A DNA stretch of 64,000 bases from Lepisosteus oculatus (taxonomy: Eukaryota > Chordata > Actinopteri > Semionotiformes > Lepisosteidae), in assembly GCF_040954835.1 (NCBI RefSeq), contig NC_090723.1:8318001-8382000 (forward strand), read 5' to 3'. The notes beneath the pieces were generated by a model, which was not told where the DNA came from, ran no database searches, and saw only the letters and a list, made by a program, of their open reading frames with translations. The position numbers were made by a program, and so were the translations under genes. This document shows positions 1 to 15,339 of the stretch, piece after piece (the stretch's first letter is position 1; every line of letters begins with the position of its first letter).

Positions 1-1099
1 TTGTGGTTTAGGGTTCCTACAGGAATTCCCAGACATGCAAGATTGCACACATGCTTGAAAGCTGAGGGAGATGGGGGAAGCTAATTTGAAACTTTAATTG
101 CAACTTTGCAAAACGTCACACAGCGACATCTGTGCACAGTAATTAATTGAAATTGTCATTATTTGTTATGGTGTTTAACTTTCTTGTGTGTTGGTATTTC
201 ACTTTTACAACCGGCACACCACATGCTAGATGGGACTATAATTACATTGCCCAGTGCTGGTGCATTTCAGTAACTAAACTACTTAGCTGGCCAATTCACT
301 GGTCTGAGAATGAAGGCGAATGCCTTACTCAAAATAAAAATATGTATTTTTTTATTATTACTCAAAGATAGCCTGATGGGCTTCTTAAAAACATAAACCA
401 GAGTACATAGAGATGGATTTGCATTTAAAATTAGAGGGCATTGAAAATGGAGAAGGGGGGGGAGAGGGAACTTCTTTACACAAAGGGTTGCGGGGGTCTG
501 GAACAAGATCCGTTCTTGAAACTGAAGCTCTGGTTTCTTTCAGGACACAGCTGGGTGACATCCCCTGATCAATTAGCCATAATTCATACCAGGTGCACCA
601 GATGGAAAATCTTTTTTTACTTGTATTTTTTTTATAATCTTACAAATCAGAAATAAAAAACAATCGACAGTCATCTCAAAACATCAAGTATTACAAATAT
701 AAATGAGTATAAAGTGTCGTTTATCATTGTGACAGAGGGTATAGTTCTGGGGAGAAAGGAGGGCGGAGTAAAAAGAACAAACTTCAAAAACATAAAATCA
801 TTGTAATTAGGTAATATAATTGATCCACCTCTCCTGAAATCTCGCAAAGACCTCCTTCTGGAGTCTTAACTGGTTAATTTTTCCATTTCATAAATCTCTG
901 AAACAATAACAATCAAGTTTTCTTTGGTTGGGGGATCTCTTTGTAGCAATCTATGTGCTATAGCTAAAAATACCTTAAGCAAGTATTTATCTCTTCCAGC
1001 TTCCCCTACTCTCATCAATGTGCTGCTTAGGGGCCAACCCCCCCTTAGAAACCTGTACACATCTGGAGCAGTCTGAGTGAAATCCCTTTAAAACCACAA

Positions 1100-1185
1100 C
1101 AGCAGAGCCCAGCGCATGATTCCAACCCACACCTGCCCCTTTTACAGTACACAGACCTAACCACTACTCTGCACTCCTGCCTAGT
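1100..1185 (-). mobile_element. SINE head fragment (tRNA-like), reverse orientation
   Basis: Read on the minus strand, the stretch contains an A-box-like segment (TAGTGGTTAGG) followed about 35 bases later by a B-box-like segment (GGGTTGGAATC). This is the arrangement of an RNA polymerase III promoter in tRNA-derived SINEs. The body beyond it is too degraded to assign to a family. Confidence 0.4.
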
Positions 1186-1269
1186 GCAGAGTTTGAAATA
1201 GTTCCTTTTATACCTGATTTGTTAAGGGAGCACTACTTCCAACCTGAGTGGTGCAGTACCTTGCAGTAC

Positions 1270-1440
1270 TCCTGGAAAGGAACAAGTAATAGGTTTATTC
1301 CCTGCTGAAAAGAGAAGAAAGAAAACACAACAAGAAAGACAGGGCAGTAGGCAAAGGTAATGTAGCAGGAGAACAAGAGCTGGGAGAGAGGAGGAGCAGG
1401 AGGCAGGAGCAGGGGACAGACAGAGTGGCCAGTCAGGTAG
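1270..1440 (+). repeat. Dispersed repeat, copy 1 (shared with 5300-5480 and 27280-27450)
   Basis: The segment GGTTTATTCC followed by a GCTGAAAAG motif, then a purine-rich run with AAAACACAAC, recurs near 5325-5370 and, in related inverted form, near 27310-27440. The purine-rich tail (AGAGAGGAGGAGCAGGAGG) is low complexity. It is probably a fragment of a non-autonomous transposable element; the family is unknown to me. Confidence 0.4.
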
Positions 1441-1809
1441 TGTGAAGGCAGGATAGGTGAAGAGGGGTGTGAAATGAAACCTACGATGAATAGAGAGAAT
1501 TTAGAAGAAAATCAGTCTTGTCATTGAGAGAAGGGGAAAGGTGTGATCCTAGCTGCAGGATCATTTTAGTTTCTGCAGTCTTTCTGATGTGGGAGTTAGG
1601 AAAACCATCTTTGAGAACACAGACAGAGAGATCAGTGTGATCATGGCCGTCAGAGGTGAAATGAGAAACAATAGGCTTGGAGAAATACCTCTGGAAAGCC
1701 AGCACCATTTAATAATCTTTTGAAATGGATATTAATATGCTCTGTATGAGTCGATAAAGATTGGGCAGGAATGTCCTTGAATTCTGACTGAGCCACTACC
1801 ACTCCTCGG

Positions 1810-1823
1810 CCAGTAGAGGGAGC
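1810..1823 (+). promoter_or_regulatory. Possible CTCF-like motif
   Basis: CCAGTAGAGGGAGC resembles the vertebrate CTCF core (CCASYAGRGGGC) with a mismatch at the end. It lies in the presumed FAM171A2 intron. Single-motif evidence only. Confidence 0.25.
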
Positions 1824-4564
1824 TCTCCGTAGACTTGTGCGTGTGTACTGTGTTCCACAGAGTTAAAACTAGGGGCAGACTCACATTGCCTCTGTCATCT
1901 GAAGGCAAGCTTTTGTGCATTTTCTTTGAGCAAGCACAGATTGTGCAAAAGGGAAAAAGATCTAACCTAGGCCTGTCCTTAAGATATTCAATACCGGAAG
2001 AGTTTGGGAAAACCCCTGGCTTCTGCTGACAAAGAGCTTCCTACTTAGTGGTGCACAGCACCCTCATGTGGTGGGTTTCTGAAATAGCAGCCTTCAGAGC
2101 ATCCTCACAGGTCTCTGACATGGTTTCCTGCTCACACTGGGAGATATTATTTTACTGTATTGCCACAATGAGGTCGTGGTGAATTGAAGAAGACTGCCCT
2201 TTCTGCAAAGGTAGAGCTTATATTTTGCTCCTCCCAATTAGAAGCTTTCTCTCTATGTTTAGGAACACCTCAGAAAAAAAGAGTGACATTTTGTGAAGGT
2301 GTGTAGACTAGACCCGAGGCGCAGTCACAGGAAAACAGTGTCCCTAGTGGCCAGTCTGCCTTTCCAACAGAAGCGTGAGCAGTGAGGGTGTGAAAGAGCC
2401 CAGTCTGTGGTTCTGCTGTTCAGTGTGTGTCTGGTATGACGTACATAGTGGCTACAGACACCGATACAGGTAGCCCGAGCACGCACCTGGCTTTATTTGA
2501 CATTTCTGTTGTATATAATTTTGAGTTGGCTTCATTCCCTTATTCACTTCCTAGATTGTAAGTTTCAGCTAAAAAAACATGCTATGAAGAATACAGTGGA
2601 CAGTGGCTGAATGCCTTCATGCATGAAACAATTGTATTTTACCATATCTCCTACAGCACAGTGAAAGGACCTGTCCTTTCTCCGGTACAGTGTCAGACTG
2701 GTTCCAGCTCTCTAGAACACACTTCATATTCACAGCCCCTGCTCTGCACACGACTGGCCTGACCAGCACTCCTGCCTGCAACTGTTGGGCTGATTGCAAA
2801 AAAAATAATGATGGCTTTGCGAGAGGAACCGGAATCACACTGAAAGATATTTGTGCTTCCATATCTTTTTTTTTTTCTGGAAATGATTGCAGTGCTGCTA
2901 GGGGAGTGGGTGGAGGAGTTTAACCATTTGCTGCCTGGGGAGATGTCAGCAGCCTGAGCCAAATTTTATTATAAATCTGGATTTTTTTATGGCAAGTTAA
3001 TTGCATTGATCTCGCAGACAGGGAACCTGTAGGGGCTGTATTGTCTCAGACAGGGGAACTTCACCGGTAGATGGATGGGAGATGTTAGCAGAGACAGTCT
3101 GGTATCTGAGGAGACCGGCACATAGATTTTCCACTGTGAAAGCCACGGTGAGTGATCATATGAGATCAGATGTGCGTTTAGCAGCCGATATAAAACCCAC
3201 TACTGGTTTAATAATGCAAAACAAGATTGTTCTTTGCACTATCAGGCCTTTAGTGGTGTTTCTTAAAAGTAGGTGTTGGGAAATTGAGAAGCACCAAGAC
3301 AGGTTTTCTAGTACCAGATAAAGGAACATAATTATGTTTTATTAATGAGTTATTATGCATTGTCAAATGGATTATGTCAAGTATTTATGAAGTAACATTA
3401 ATGTTCTCCATTTACTTTAAGCACTGTAACAAGGGCGACCTGACAATACAAATTAAGCTGCTGCTCATCGTTTCACAAGACACATCCATGGAAATTCCTG
3501 GCTGACCACTAGCTCTTGCGCCTTCAGATTCTGTGGTTAGACCACATTCTCTCTCTGCCTTTTTCTTAACAGGCATCGCTCATCGTACCTCAAAATTCTT
3601 CTGTTAAGCTGTGTGCAGGAGCCTTATAGTTAAAAAAATACATACAAATCTTGACAGTTCGAAATTCATTTGCTTACTGTCTTTCACAAACCACAAAATC
3701 TTCCATTTTGTGATTCAATGTTAATGTATCCTGTCGTCCAGCATGGTCTGATTCACTGAGTTTGACTTTTTAACAGGATCACCTTAATCGCATTGGGTAA
3801 AATAGATTGCAGATATTTTTCTTCTGGGAAAAAAAGTACTGATTGGTTACGTTTTACTAGTGCCGAAACAGGGACAGTGCAGTCTCCATCTTTTTAAAAC
3901 CTGGATGGTTTCACCCTGTTTTTTTTTTTTTTGTCTGTGAGCTCAGGTCCCATTTCTTTCAGTTTTTCTTCTAAAATCAGTCGTTTTCTGAAATAAATAC
4001 GTTGGAATAAGAATGAAACGTTTTATTTTTAAAATACAAAAATCCCTGGGTGCTCTTGTCTTTGTGAACGACAAAGTACAGCATGTTCATCATTCCTCTG
4101 GTTGTGTTGTTCAGGCGTTTTCCATTCTGTCTTTGAAGTGTTTCTCGGAGAGTTGCACCTGAACTGCTGTTATCCTGAGGGAGAGCACTCAGTCTCTCTT
4201 CCATCACTGTTCCTTAAGCAAGGCTGAGATTAGGGGAAAGTGGAGCTGGCAGGCTGGGGGAGAGCAGACAAGGCTCTTGCAACGATGGTGTCTCCTTTTG
4301 CTATATGGACGGCTAATTTTCAGCCAGGGATTGGGGCAGCCATAGAGTAAACCAGAGTTCTCCCTGAGACTCATCTACACCCACCTTTACCTAAATTCCA
4401 CCCCTGAGATCACATGGCCTGCGTTCAGTTTGCTTTAAAGAGAGACGGCTTTCTACTCTAGAGTCATCACATTCTTAAGACAGTGTACATTTCAAAACGG
4501 CAAAAGGCTTTTTTTTCTTGCGCGCACTCAGTAGAAGCAGTTTATTGAATCCGTTCCCATAGAT

Positions 4565-4739
4565 GAGATCGTTTGGATTAGTTAGATTATTAATAATGGC
4601 TGTTGTTAAAAGCAACTGGAATCTTTTCTCATGGATGAGTCAGTTTGGATGAGTCTGATATTAATAATGGCTGTTGTTAAAAGCAACTGGAATCTTGGAT
4701 TAGTCTGATATTAATAATGGCTGTTGTTAAAAGCAACTG
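4565..4739 (+). repeat. Three-copy direct repeat with unequal spacing
   Basis: A 28-base core beginning TTAATAATGGCTGTTG and ending AAAGCAACTG occurs at 4590, 4661 and 4711. The spacing is 71 and then 50 bases, the longer one carrying an extra segment (TTTTCTCATGGATGAG). The copies are nearly identical, so the local duplication is recent. Confidence 0.8.
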
Positions 4740-5299
4740 CCTCTTTGTTTTTACCTTTTCATTTCTGTTTCTCTTCTACAGTGTTCCTCCTGGCATTGCT
4801 GGCTAACTCTTACCAGTCACTGTGCACAGTCAGAATCATGGTCTCAGCTCTATTGCTTGAGAACAGCAACCTTAACTTACCTGCCTCTTGGAAAAGAAGG
4901 GCAGTTGTGACTTTACAGCTATTAACTGCAATAAATTTAGAACCATTTCCTGGCTCAGTTGGAGTACTTTGTGCTAAGATCTTTACTACAGTCACTGTTA
5001 AGACTTATTAATGACCTTCCCTTTATGATGCACCTTTGCACCAGGTATATTGGGTTCTGCTTTATCACAGAACAATTGAAAAACTCAAGCAGTATTTAAC
5101 ATATTTCATCTTTTGTTGCCAAGAGCTTCTGGATAATATCTTGGGACAAATACCCTCTGGATGCACAGCCCTCTCCTGTGTTCGACAGCACCTGAGGCCA
5201 GAGGCACTGTTGATTTAGACCTAGATCTTGTTGTGATTCAGGTCTTGTTTTTTGGCTATTCAACTTTTTTTTCTGTGCCCATGATAGAGTTTTAGTACG

Positions 5300-5480
5300 T
5301 ATATCATTACCGAGGTTAATTACATGCTGAAAAGTAGAAAGATAAAACACAACCATTTGGCTGTGGAGTCTCTTCGGATAAGAAAGAGAGAGAGAAAAGC
5401 TTCAGGGATATGAGACAAAGGAAATTGGAAGAAAGCTCATGGGAATGGGCTGGGCAGGTGAGACAGACTGTGACTCCCAT
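5300..5480 (+). repeat. Dispersed repeat, copy 2
   Basis: It contains TGCTGAAAAGTAGAAAG, AAAACACAAC and TTTGGCTGTGGAGTC. These match segments of the copies near 1290 and 27350 in the same order. It is a degraded transposable-element fragment with no coding potential. Confidence 0.4.
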
Positions 5481-6795
5481 ATCAACCCATTACTTGTCAC
5501 CTGCTTTTTATACTGATAGGATAAGATGGGAGACTTCTGATCTTTAATAAAGTTTTGTTTTAAATCGTTTCTCCGAGCCCTTTGTATTGGCACAGCTCTG
5601 TTCTTCCCTTCACTTTCTAAATTTATCCTTCTCACTTTAAAATCCTCTTGCCAAAAATGCTCGCACACACTCAGCCCTGTTAACAGTGTGGATGAACGAT
5701 ATCAGAAGATCCTAAGGGGGGGGGGGAGCGTGCAGACATCTGCGTCTTCCTTTTCCTCTGCAGAATGGGAATGGCGTTATCTGGTCTGGTTTGGAGAGGC
5801 GAAGACGATTGCATGCTTTCATTAGGAGCAGCCAACCGGCAGCCCTGGTCTGAAGCTGTGTTTTCCCAAGCGGCTGCTTGGCCAGACCATGTGCAGCCGA
5901 CTGAAGGCAGAGACAGGAACGCCAGCCATGTGACCTTGTTTGTCACCGAGGAATACCGATCAGAAACAGAGCAGGGCCTGTCTCCCACACAGCGCGGCAC
6001 GCAGGCAGGAGCAGCTGTTACCTGTGGGGCATCTAATCTCCTCTGGCTCCCATCTGCTTAAATTAAACTGTGACAGGACCAAGCCTTTTCTTCTTGGTAG
6101 GTCTGTTCAGCTATATCAAGTTTTGATTTGGGTAATTTTAAGCTCTGGGAGTGTTCTGTGATATTGCTTGTGTTGGGTCCTCTTTGTTTTAATGATGATC
6201 TCCCAGGTGTTTTTGCCCCGATATCTGGTTCCATTCTGAATTCGGGGGAGGTGGGGTGCGCATGTCACGTTTGCCAGAGGGTGGTTAGGTTCCGGCTCTC
6301 TGTGTTGAGGTGGTGTTGTTTTTCCTGAGATTGGTGCAGTGTCCTGATTGCATTCGTCAACCCCACGGGTAAGAAGTGGGATGTGATCTTAAATGAAATG
6401 CCGTCTGAAGGGGTGTCTCTGGTGCTCTTTGCTCACTGAACGCTGCAATCGCTGGGCTAAGCCCAGGCCCTGTGAGCCAGCTAGGCATTGCGAATGACCA
6501 TGAACTTTGACAGGATTTCCCAGCAAGTTTAGGCTACATGTTCTCAGCATGGCCGACCAGTTGCTCAGACGGTTATTTCGCTTTTCGAGTGGCAGCAACA
6601 AAGTAAACCCGCTTTGTCAGATCCTGCGTGAATACGCTGAAATGGAGCCGGGGTCTCCTGCCTCAGACAGAACATCCGTCCCTTGTTCTTCTTGCCCTGG
6701 CAGGAGGAAGGAAAGACGGAACTGGAAAAGGGGGCATCGCCTTCAGGAATCGCGGTTTCTTAGCACTCCTGATGCGAGCGTCCGGGCTGTTCTGA

Positions 6796-9269
<2,474 letters not shown>

Positions 9270-12250
9270 GCCCGGAGGCCTGGCGTTCTCCTGTTCCAGA
9301 AGCGGTGGGGAGGGGGGAGGTCGCATCCCTTGACACAGTTACCAACCCATTTCCTTAACCGGCGTCACTATACATCCTTGTGGGGGGGAGGGGTGGGTAA
9401 AAGGAAGAGACAAGCACAAGCTGGGCACGGACCGCGTGAGACCCGCTATGTTCATAGTCGCCTCCATCGTTTCAAAGTGAACGTTTCCATTTCCTTCGTA
9501 GTACTTTTAATCCACATTCATTCGGCAGCGGTGGATTATTGAGTTGGCATCCCTGGCATTTGGTCTGGACTTGAAATTGGCGAAACCTTTTGACCTTTTG
9601 AACTTGAAAGCCGCGTCCTGGGGGAGACTAGCCAGCTCGGGGTGTCGTTTACCAAGGCTGGAGACGTTTGTGCCCATGAGTACTGAGCTGTGAACCTCTC
9701 TCGTCAGCTTGCCAAAGGACTGTCGTCCTTATATATTCCTGTTACCAGAAAAATCTACGGTGAGCCATTTTGTATTGACTTTTGGAATGATCCAGCAGGT
9801 TTTATTGAACTGCTTTATTCCTATGGAAAGCAGGTGAAAGGGACCGGGGTGAGGCAGGGCAGAGCGCGGGCGTGGTGTAAATATTGCTCGATTCCTCCTC
9901 TTGGTCGGACCCAGGTGCAACAGCCCGGCAGTCGGGTGGGCTGGACCAGTTCTGAGCACGTTCCTTGCCAGTGCAGTTTGGGGACGAGATCAGAAAAGGG
10001 AGGAAATAGAATGGACTGGACTGGCAACGTGCAGAGGGGCGTTTCTGTTTTGTAGGTGAACGTTCATTTTATTTGGAGCAGAGGAAGCCCCCCTCAGCAG
10101 AACAGCCTCTCCGTGGAGCAGCTAACGCTGTTTGTCTCCAGGAAGTTGCTCTTTTTGCCCGCCTGGGCTGCTGAATCCCGACCTGATGGAGCGGCTCGGC
10201 GCTTTGCAGCTGGGCGTGTTTTGCCACTTGGGAAGGATGCAGGGGAAAAGGGACGGAGAGACTCTTCTCAAATCTCAGCAGCTGTTGCAAAAGAGGATTC
10301 TTTTTGTTTAGTTTTGTTTCGGAGTTTTTTTTTTGCAGTGCTGTGAATGAACCGTGTGGCTGTTTGGAGTTTTTTGGTCAGCAGTTTTTCTAACCTGTGG
10401 ATTTAATGACTAGACTGTACAGCGTGTAATATAACCTTTGTTAAAGCATACACTGAAAAAGAAATGTTTAACAGCTCATCTCAGCCGTTCTGTAGGCAGT
10501 GTTTCTAAGGGGCGCCTCATTAATATGTTATAAGAGGGCAGCTCTTATGTTCAGTGCAAAATCTGGATTACGTCATTGTTGACCGTCCCCAGGAGAAACA
10601 TATTTGCAAATGACGGAGATTTGGAATGCATCCTGTAAGGTCTGGATTGTGAAAAAAAATCAGCAAAACAAATATGATTGGTAGATTGCAGTTTCTATTG
10701 CAAACCTTGCAATGTAAAGATGATAAAGGTTTTGTGCTGAACATTCAAGATTCAAGAAACAGTTGTCCCTACCTCTCATATGCATTTATTTAAAGCACAA
10801 TATAAAAATGTCCGTAGCCGAATTACTTCTGTAGGTTTGAAAGCAGGGGTTCTTTCGACTCAGTCCAAAAAATATTTGAATCACTAAAAATGGACTCCTG
10901 ATTGCAAACAACAAGGCACATTCACTTAACTGTCTGATTGTTTCTAGGCAGATAGTGAATGGGGATTAATTAGGATCAATGAGAAAGGTGCACAGAAACC
11001 AGAATAACTGGTTATTCAATGCAGTAGTAGAGCATCTCTGCCTATATCCTTTCAGCTGCACGTGTGTGTGAGGTCAGAGGAATCAGCTTTTTGCCCTGCT
11101 TATAACATGTAAATGAACGTGGAGGAAGAGCTTGCACCTGATCCCTCTCACTATCCGCTTGCTGAAGACAGATCTTAATCAAGTGCCTTCTTTGCATAGA
11201 TCTTCTGGATTCTGAAGGCCCTTTCTAGCATGCAGTGAACTGATTTTGTGTTTCTTGCAACCAAAAAAAAAAATTCATCGGTAAAACAAAACATGTCAGT
11301 TCATGGCTACATATTTGCGAAAAAGGTCACAGATTTAGCAGACGTGCCAAACCAACTGACTTTAGCCCAATTTATAAAGTGCTTTTTTTTTTACCTGCAT
11401 TCTTTCCAAAATCTAAACTATGTGATAAAGTTTTTTTAGAAGAAAAAAGTAATGGAATTATAAAAAAGTACTATCTTGCATGCACACTGTAGAGTAGAGA
11501 TAAAAATGGTATAGGACATGTCTTTGGTGAAGATGAGGGAAAGTTTCAATTTGAAGATAAATTTGTACGGGAATATTTTTTTTAAATTACAGTACCAGTT
11601 CAGTGTCCTTCAGGACCACAAAGCTGTTTTAATTATTTTCTTAACAAAAACATAAGTATCTTCCTTAGTATAAGTATAATAACTTCCATTGCACAATAAG
11701 CAACAGCACTGCCTATGACCACTCTACACAAAATGCTTTTAAAAGGATGCTCACTCTGTGAATGGAGTTATTATCCTCGTTTTTTTGGTTAGGTTTGTTT
11801 TTGCAATTTATTGAAACACTATTTGCCAGTTTTACTAAAAAATGCTAAACCTCACACTTTCTGCTACCATGTCTCTGTGTTTTATAAGTAAAAATGAATA
11901 TGAATATGTTCTTTTTACATTTAAGCCATAATTGCCTGCTCATTTAATCTCAGAACTATTCCTCCAGCATTGGGTTTATACCTGTTACCCAGAATGTACT
12001 TCTGATTTATATTGAAAGCAAACCTCATCCCTTTTTTTTATAATCAGTGCTTATTGCTGTGCGGAGTCAATGAGTGAGAGTTTTTAGAGGAAACTGGTTT
12101 ATTTAAAGATGTTGTGAAGCCACTGCCCTTGTGTACTAGTCTGTAGGAAAGGAGTTCATTTCATAGGGTGTTTGGGACAGTGTTGGCCCTAATAGGTCAG
12201 CCTTCATTTTAAGATGGAAATAAAAAAATAAAGAAAAATGTACATAAAAC
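9270..12250 (+). other. FAM171A2: Probable FAM171A2 3' UTR
   Basis: No splice-compatible coding exon follows the TAG stop. The first canonical AATAAA signals I see on this strand are at 12219-12224 and 12227-12232, which would give a 3' UTR of about 3 kb. That length is plausible for a FAM171 gene, but an earlier non-canonical poly(A) site cannot be excluded. Confidence 0.35.
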
Positions 12251-13965
12251 AAAAACAAAGACACCTCTTTGTTAAATACTGGCTACACAATATCTGTTTT
12301 TTTTCCCCAATTTGTACTAATTATGATTTCATTTGCAGATCACTGACCTGTTCCTACTCTTTCCATTTGGAATATCCTTTGCCAAGAGAAGCAGAAGGGA
12401 GGGTTCTCAGAGTGTTTCAGTAAATCAATGTAGGATTAAAGCCTTCGACTACATTGCTGTCCAGTCTACAGGGCCCTGCCAACATCCCAAGTAGTTACAC
12501 TTTGAAATAATCAGTTTGCTCGTCCCATGTTGAGATATCTCTGCCTTAAAGAATCTTTTGACCTTCATTGAGAGGCATTTGGTGTCAGGAATTAACCCAA
12601 TAGGTTAAATATAGATTTGGTAACTTTTGGAGGTATGTATTCTATTGAGACTACCTTCAAAAACAATCATGCAGACCAGCAAAATGATACTTGGTTTGGA
12701 GCATTTCCCTATTGAAGTTGATCTTCTTCGACGTGATTAAAGATCTGAAGCTGGACAAATTTATTTCAGCTGCAGTATTTGAACATGAGACTTGAAGATT
12801 TTGAGGTGCCTGTTAGATTTTGGAAGTGCAAAGAATTTGCTGGGATTAGATCCAAGATGCCTGTTTCTCTAAATTCATTCCCTGTGCTTTTATTCTTCTG
12901 GTATTTACTCGTGTGTTTTATTTGCCAGTTTGTATTCGTTTCTACCCGTCTTGCTTGACACATGACGTTGGAGACGCGTGTCCCAGTGTACTACACTTTG
13001 CTTCTTTTTCCACGACTCGCCATAGCACGGGTTTGTGAGGGATCAGCTTCCTTGCTGATCTGCTTTTACTTCCTGTGCATCCCACGGAACACACCCTCAG
13101 CCGATCTGAGCTCCACCTCAGTCATTCCTCGGGATTTACCTTGGGCTGCGATGATGGAAAGGCACGTTGATGACCAGACCCTGCAAGAGCTGCAGTATAT
13201 TGTTGCAAAAAAAAAAATCCCACCTCAAGGTCTCCTGATTAAAAGATAACATTCCTGGTCATTTTATGGCTAAAATCAGGTCTTAAAAACCAGCCCATGC
13301 TCTTCTAGATGATGCACAACTGTGAAATATTTGTGCCTTAGCTCTGCTCCGTGCATATTCCTTAGGCGTCCATTGTTATCCTGTGTAGACACTTTGGGGT
13401 GATTTTTCTCTTTTAAAACATGATCGCACAAAAGGGTCAAATTTCCTTTTGCCTTGCCCTGTATTGTGTGGCTCAGGTGTTAATGTCCAGCCATATTCTC
13501 CCCTTGGCGCACATGCGTGGAAGTCCTGGCAAGACTGCTGTGCCATCGTCTGACCCAGTTTAACCCTGTGTGCGCTCCGCACGTGTCATTGTGTTTCTCC
13601 AGCAGTCTTGCAGGGTCGGCACACATGGATGAGTTTAAAGAAGAGGTTGCTAGACTATGAATAATAAAGCCAGTCACATGCCAAAGTGGGTATTACACCT
13701 ATATGCTCTAGTTCTGCCAGGAATCTACTGCCCTGCATGAAGCTGGACATGAACGAAATGCAGTTGATGCTCTCAGAAGTGTGATTTGGCGTACTATCGC
13801 ACAATACTCCTAAAAAAATCTGAGACCTTTTTTTTATGTTTGTTTTTGGAAATTTTGCTTCCCAGGTCTTTTATTTTTTGAGGTCGCTTCTTTGTTTAAC
13901 CAACCGCTTTAGAAAGGACCGAATTTTTGTTTTGAAAAGCGATTGGTGTCGAGCATCTAATCTCT

Positions 13966-13979
13966 CCACAAGGTGGCAG
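13966..13979 (+). promoter_or_regulatory. CTCF-like motif
   Basis: CCACAAGGTGGCAG matches the vertebrate CTCF core consensus (CCASNAGRKGGCRS) at essentially every position. It lies between the convergent FAM171A2 and SLC25A39 genes, where an insulator would be plausible. Binding is inferred from the motif only. Confidence 0.45.
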
Positions 13980-14507
13980 CAGTTTGCAAATGATTGAAAA
14001 GGCCGAATAAGCAGGGCTGAGAAATGCTATGTCATCCCTTAAGGCTGTTTTTTTTGTGTGTAATGAACGTGCAGCAAATCCATTCCTCTGTGGCTAAGTA
14101 GTAGGTTGTAGTTTCTTTTGGTTCATACTAAAACATACCACCCCCTTGACTGAAAGATGCCATTTTCTTCTGTTTCTCTGATTTTCTTTCTCCTTTCTGT
14201 TTTTGTGCAATCTTTTATGCTTGTTCTTAATGATGTTAATATACAAAGCTGATTAAAGAATTTAACAAGTGATGCGTTTGTTCTTTCCTTCCTACCAGAA
14301 CTGACATATGCAGGTGTTGTGGTTTATTAACAATGCAGTGTCTTAACAGGGTTGCTGTTTTTTGTTGTGCACTGTCAAGCTTTATTATAGTTGGCATTGA
14401 GCGAAATCAGGAAATGGATAAACTAAGGCTTTCGAGTGGGTTTGCAACTGTGCAGCAAGGCCCTGTAGTCCGCAGATTGGTAATAATATACACCGGAAAT
14501 GCTGGTG

Positions 14508-14807
14508 TCATGATGGCGCAGTGGTTAAAGCATTTCCACCTTGGAGTGCTGGGGCCCTTCAATCAATTCCAGGTGCTACCTGCAGTTTGTATCCTCTCCG
14601 TTTGCGTAGGTTTCCTCCCGCAGTCGAAACACATACTGGTAGGTTAAATGGCTTCTGGGAAAATTGGCTCTGGTGCGAGAGGGTGCATCCGTCTGCTCTG
14701 CAGTGAACTGGTGTCCCACCCAGGGTGTAACTGCTTGTGGGGATGGGCTCTGGCTCCCCCTGACCCTGTACTGGAAGAAGCTGTTAGGAAATGGATGATG
14801 GATGAAG
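14508..14807 (+). mobile_element. tRNA-derived SINE (family A), nearly full length
   Basis: The head has an A-box-like GATGGCGCAGTGGTTAAAGC at about 14511. The body contains TTTCCTCCCGCAGTC, ACATACTGGTAGGTTAAATG and CTGGTGTCCCACCCAGGG, and the 3' end has the tail ATGGATGATGGATGAA. The same body and tail recur at 26630-26950. This body type is widespread in fish genomes. Confidence 0.8.
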
Positions 14808-15339
14808 TGTTGTTACATGTTCTTTACGCAGAAAGCAACATTCTGTGGTGATCCTTTACAGAAATGTTATCCATTTTAACATTATTCCAACAGACCTGCA
14901 TGTTGTAATTCACAAAAGCTATGTAATATCCCTGTAGCTTTATGGATGTGTAGAGAATAACAATAACAAATGTTAACACCTTATTGGGTGATTTGATCCA
15001 ACAGGTAAAGGTGGTGGTTTAGCAGCTCCAATACTGCCTAGCGCTAGTGTATGATTTACTTTGTTGTGATCGATTTTATGAAGGTTCTTATCAATATGTA
15101 AAGATTGCTAAATAACCTGCTTAACTTCCTCTCATAAGTTATAATCCTAGAAGAGACAGAGGAAATCTTGGATTTAAATTGTTGATGTGCCTCAAACTAC
15201 TGGTGTTACCCAAGACTTTTGCACAGCACTGTATAAACAAATATAACCTTTGGTGGAATAAAATGGAATTTTGTTAAAATTACCACAAAACCCACCTCAC
15301 CATTGTGTGAAACGAACACACTACAGATCAAATAAAGTG

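Larger units (their letters stand above)
12251..15320. other. Intergenic region between FAM171A2 and SLC25A39 (tail-to-tail)
   Basis: No gene is recognised here. The region holds a CTCF-like motif at 13966-13979, a SINE at 14508-14807 and AT-rich unique sequence. The flanking genes converge, so no promoter is required in this spacer. Confidence 0.5.

Noticed and set aside
4724-5011. Possible exon after an acceptor-like TTCTACAG near 4781
   Set aside because: The translation shows no FAM171 ectodomain similarity and no matching donor or phase.
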